A stretch of DNA of 64,000 bases from Candidatus Poribacteria bacterium. Its GTDB lineage: Bacteria > Poribacteria > WGA-4E > WGA-3G. The position numbers were made by a program, and so were the translations under genes. The stretch spans positions 62,001 through 126,000 of the forward strand of contig JAJDUH010000024.1 of the NCBI GenBank assembly GCA_022826805.1. The letters run 5' to 3'. Shown piece after piece: positions 63,255-64,000 of the stretch. The stretch's first letter is position 1; each line of letters starts with the position of its first letter. The notes below the pieces were generated by a model. It saw only the letters and a list, made by a program, of their open reading frames with translations. It had not been told where the DNA came from and searched no databases.

Positions 63255-64000
63255 TTATACCTCTGCGCGGATGAAGACGAAGAACGCTCCAAAAATAAAC
63301 ACACCGAGCAATCCAACGAGTAACAGGATATCCATTATCGCCGCGTTGAACGTATCGCTGAAAGTGATTTTATCCTCAAAAGTAGGAAGCGCTTGGGGTA
63401 AAATCGGCTTTTTGGACATTCCCTCCGGGATTCCAATAATATGAAGGCTCTCTGTATCGGCACGATCTGTTTCGATGACGAAATTTCGGAATTCTCTGAT
63501 ATGAAGGTGTACACCTTCAAGGAATTGCAAGTGCCGTTTCAACCCGGTGCCGGTCATCGATTCGAGGGCGTATTGGACGATTGCTGCCGGGGAAAACCGT
63601 GTCACCATCCGTGCGCGCTGGACTTGTGCGAGTTGTGCCTGTAGATGCTCTCGGTTCAGCCGCTCCCGAATTTCGACATCTTTGTTGACGAACTCAGCCT
63701 TGATACGCAATTCTTCCTCATCTGCCTCTTGGGACTCCAACGTTGCCATTGCCAACATGAGTTCTTCCTCTTTCTCCTTTGCCAATTTTTCCGCCTCTTT
63801 AGGCGAAGTTTTCATAAGATCCATAAATTGATTGAGGAGATCTCCTGTTTGTGACTTCGCTGCTTGTTTGGCGGTTATTTGCTGAGCAAAATCATCTTGA
63901 ATCTGCTCAAGTGCGCTCCTTTTTGCGGTTTTCCATTGGTGAGCGGTTTGGACAGGAGACATCCATTTTGTGGCAAGTGTGCCGAGGGTAGAAGGCATAA
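63255..64000 (-). CDS. ABC-2 type permease, partial (5' end beyond window)
   Basis: C-terminal 247 or more residues; the frame is open to the window edge. It carries a long helical external region with VQYALESMTGTGLKRHLQFLEG and DTESLHIIGIPEGMSKKPILPQ, then a final TM (IMDILLLVGLLGVFIFGAFFVFIRAEV). These blocks match the permease at 53983. It is the first visible gene of the minus-strand exporter unit. Confidence 0.8.
   Translation of the reverse strand, partial: MPSTLGTLATKWMSPVQTAHQWKTAKRSALEQIQDDFAQQITAKQAAKSQTGDLLNQFMDLMKTSPKEAEKLAKEKEEELMLAMATLESQEADEEELRIKAEFVNKDVEIRERLNREHLQAQLAQVQRARMVTRFSPAAIVQYALESMTGTGLKRHLQFLEGVHLHIREFRNFVIETDRADTESLHIIGIPEGMSKKPILPQALPTFEDKITFSDTFNAAIMDILLLVGLLGVFIFGAFFVFIRAEV

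Overview
The window looks like chromosome from an uncultured Gram-negative bacterium. My best guess is the Candidatus Poribacteria or a related lineage. This is inferred from style only: mid-range base composition, sigma-70 factors fused to huge C-terminal domains, a gingipain-like C25 protease with a FlgD-like tail outside Bacteroidota, sugar-acid and Gfo/Idh/MocA enzymes, and many short palindromic repeats between and inside genes. No rRNA, tRNA or CRISPR array was seen.

Layout. 0.3-4.1 kb: a compact three-gene unit of two glycosyltransferases that each start with a PqqD-like (RiPP recognition element) domain, then an 85-residue peptide with six cysteines; it closes with a strong terminator and reads as a peptide-natural-product (glycosylated RiPP) locus. 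4.3-7.2 kb: an ECF sigma factor joined through one membrane segment to an Asp-box beta-propeller. 7.3-11.3 kb: a ParB-like helix-turn-helix protein, a complete IS4-family element with an 8-bp target duplication, a HepT-like protein and a dense repeat cluster. 11.3-20 kb: quinone oxidoreductase, then a PorU-like C25 protease followed by a PorV-like outer-membrane protein. 20-25.7 kb: muropeptide recycling (AnmK, NamZ, AmiE-like hydrolase), a cupin and glucose-6-phosphate isomerase. 25.7-30.7 kb: NtrY/NtrX-like two-component pair, a pseudopilin-like protein and prepilin peptidase. 30.8-33.4 kb: nitroreductase, amidohydrolase and a TPR protein whose 5' end lies in a duplicated gene fragment.

33.5-37.3 kb is a defence island: a CD-NTase (SMODS) fused in one chain to a DNA methyltransferase, with a type II restriction-endonuclease-like gene in the same orientation and a 127-bp inverted-repeat element between them. 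37.4-39.2 kb: cytochrome b6-type protein and Rieske protein (the b gene carries an in-frame repeat insertion). 39.3-44.4 kb: Gfo/Idh/MocA oxidoreductase, SDH-type ClpP-fold protease, a 62-residue protein, a methyltransferase-nuclease fusion and an enolase-superfamily dehydratase.

44.5-52.2 kb is a tandem duplication: a sigma factor fused to a catalytically dead M61-like peptidase plus PDZ, a DUF433/DUF5615 toxin-antitoxin-like pair, a decayed third-copy tail, then an intact membrane-anchored M61 peptidase and a smaller secreted protein that shares one module with both. 52.2-64 kb: a multi-part export system (three ABC-2 permeases, an ATPase, a NEW3-domain membrane protein, a TolC-like channel, a lipoprotein and a secreted protein).

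The strongest candidates for undescribed systems are the RRE-glycosyltransferase/six-cysteine peptide locus, the CD-NTase-methyltransferase fusion with its restriction partner, and the paired sigma-pseudopeptidase and active peptidase.
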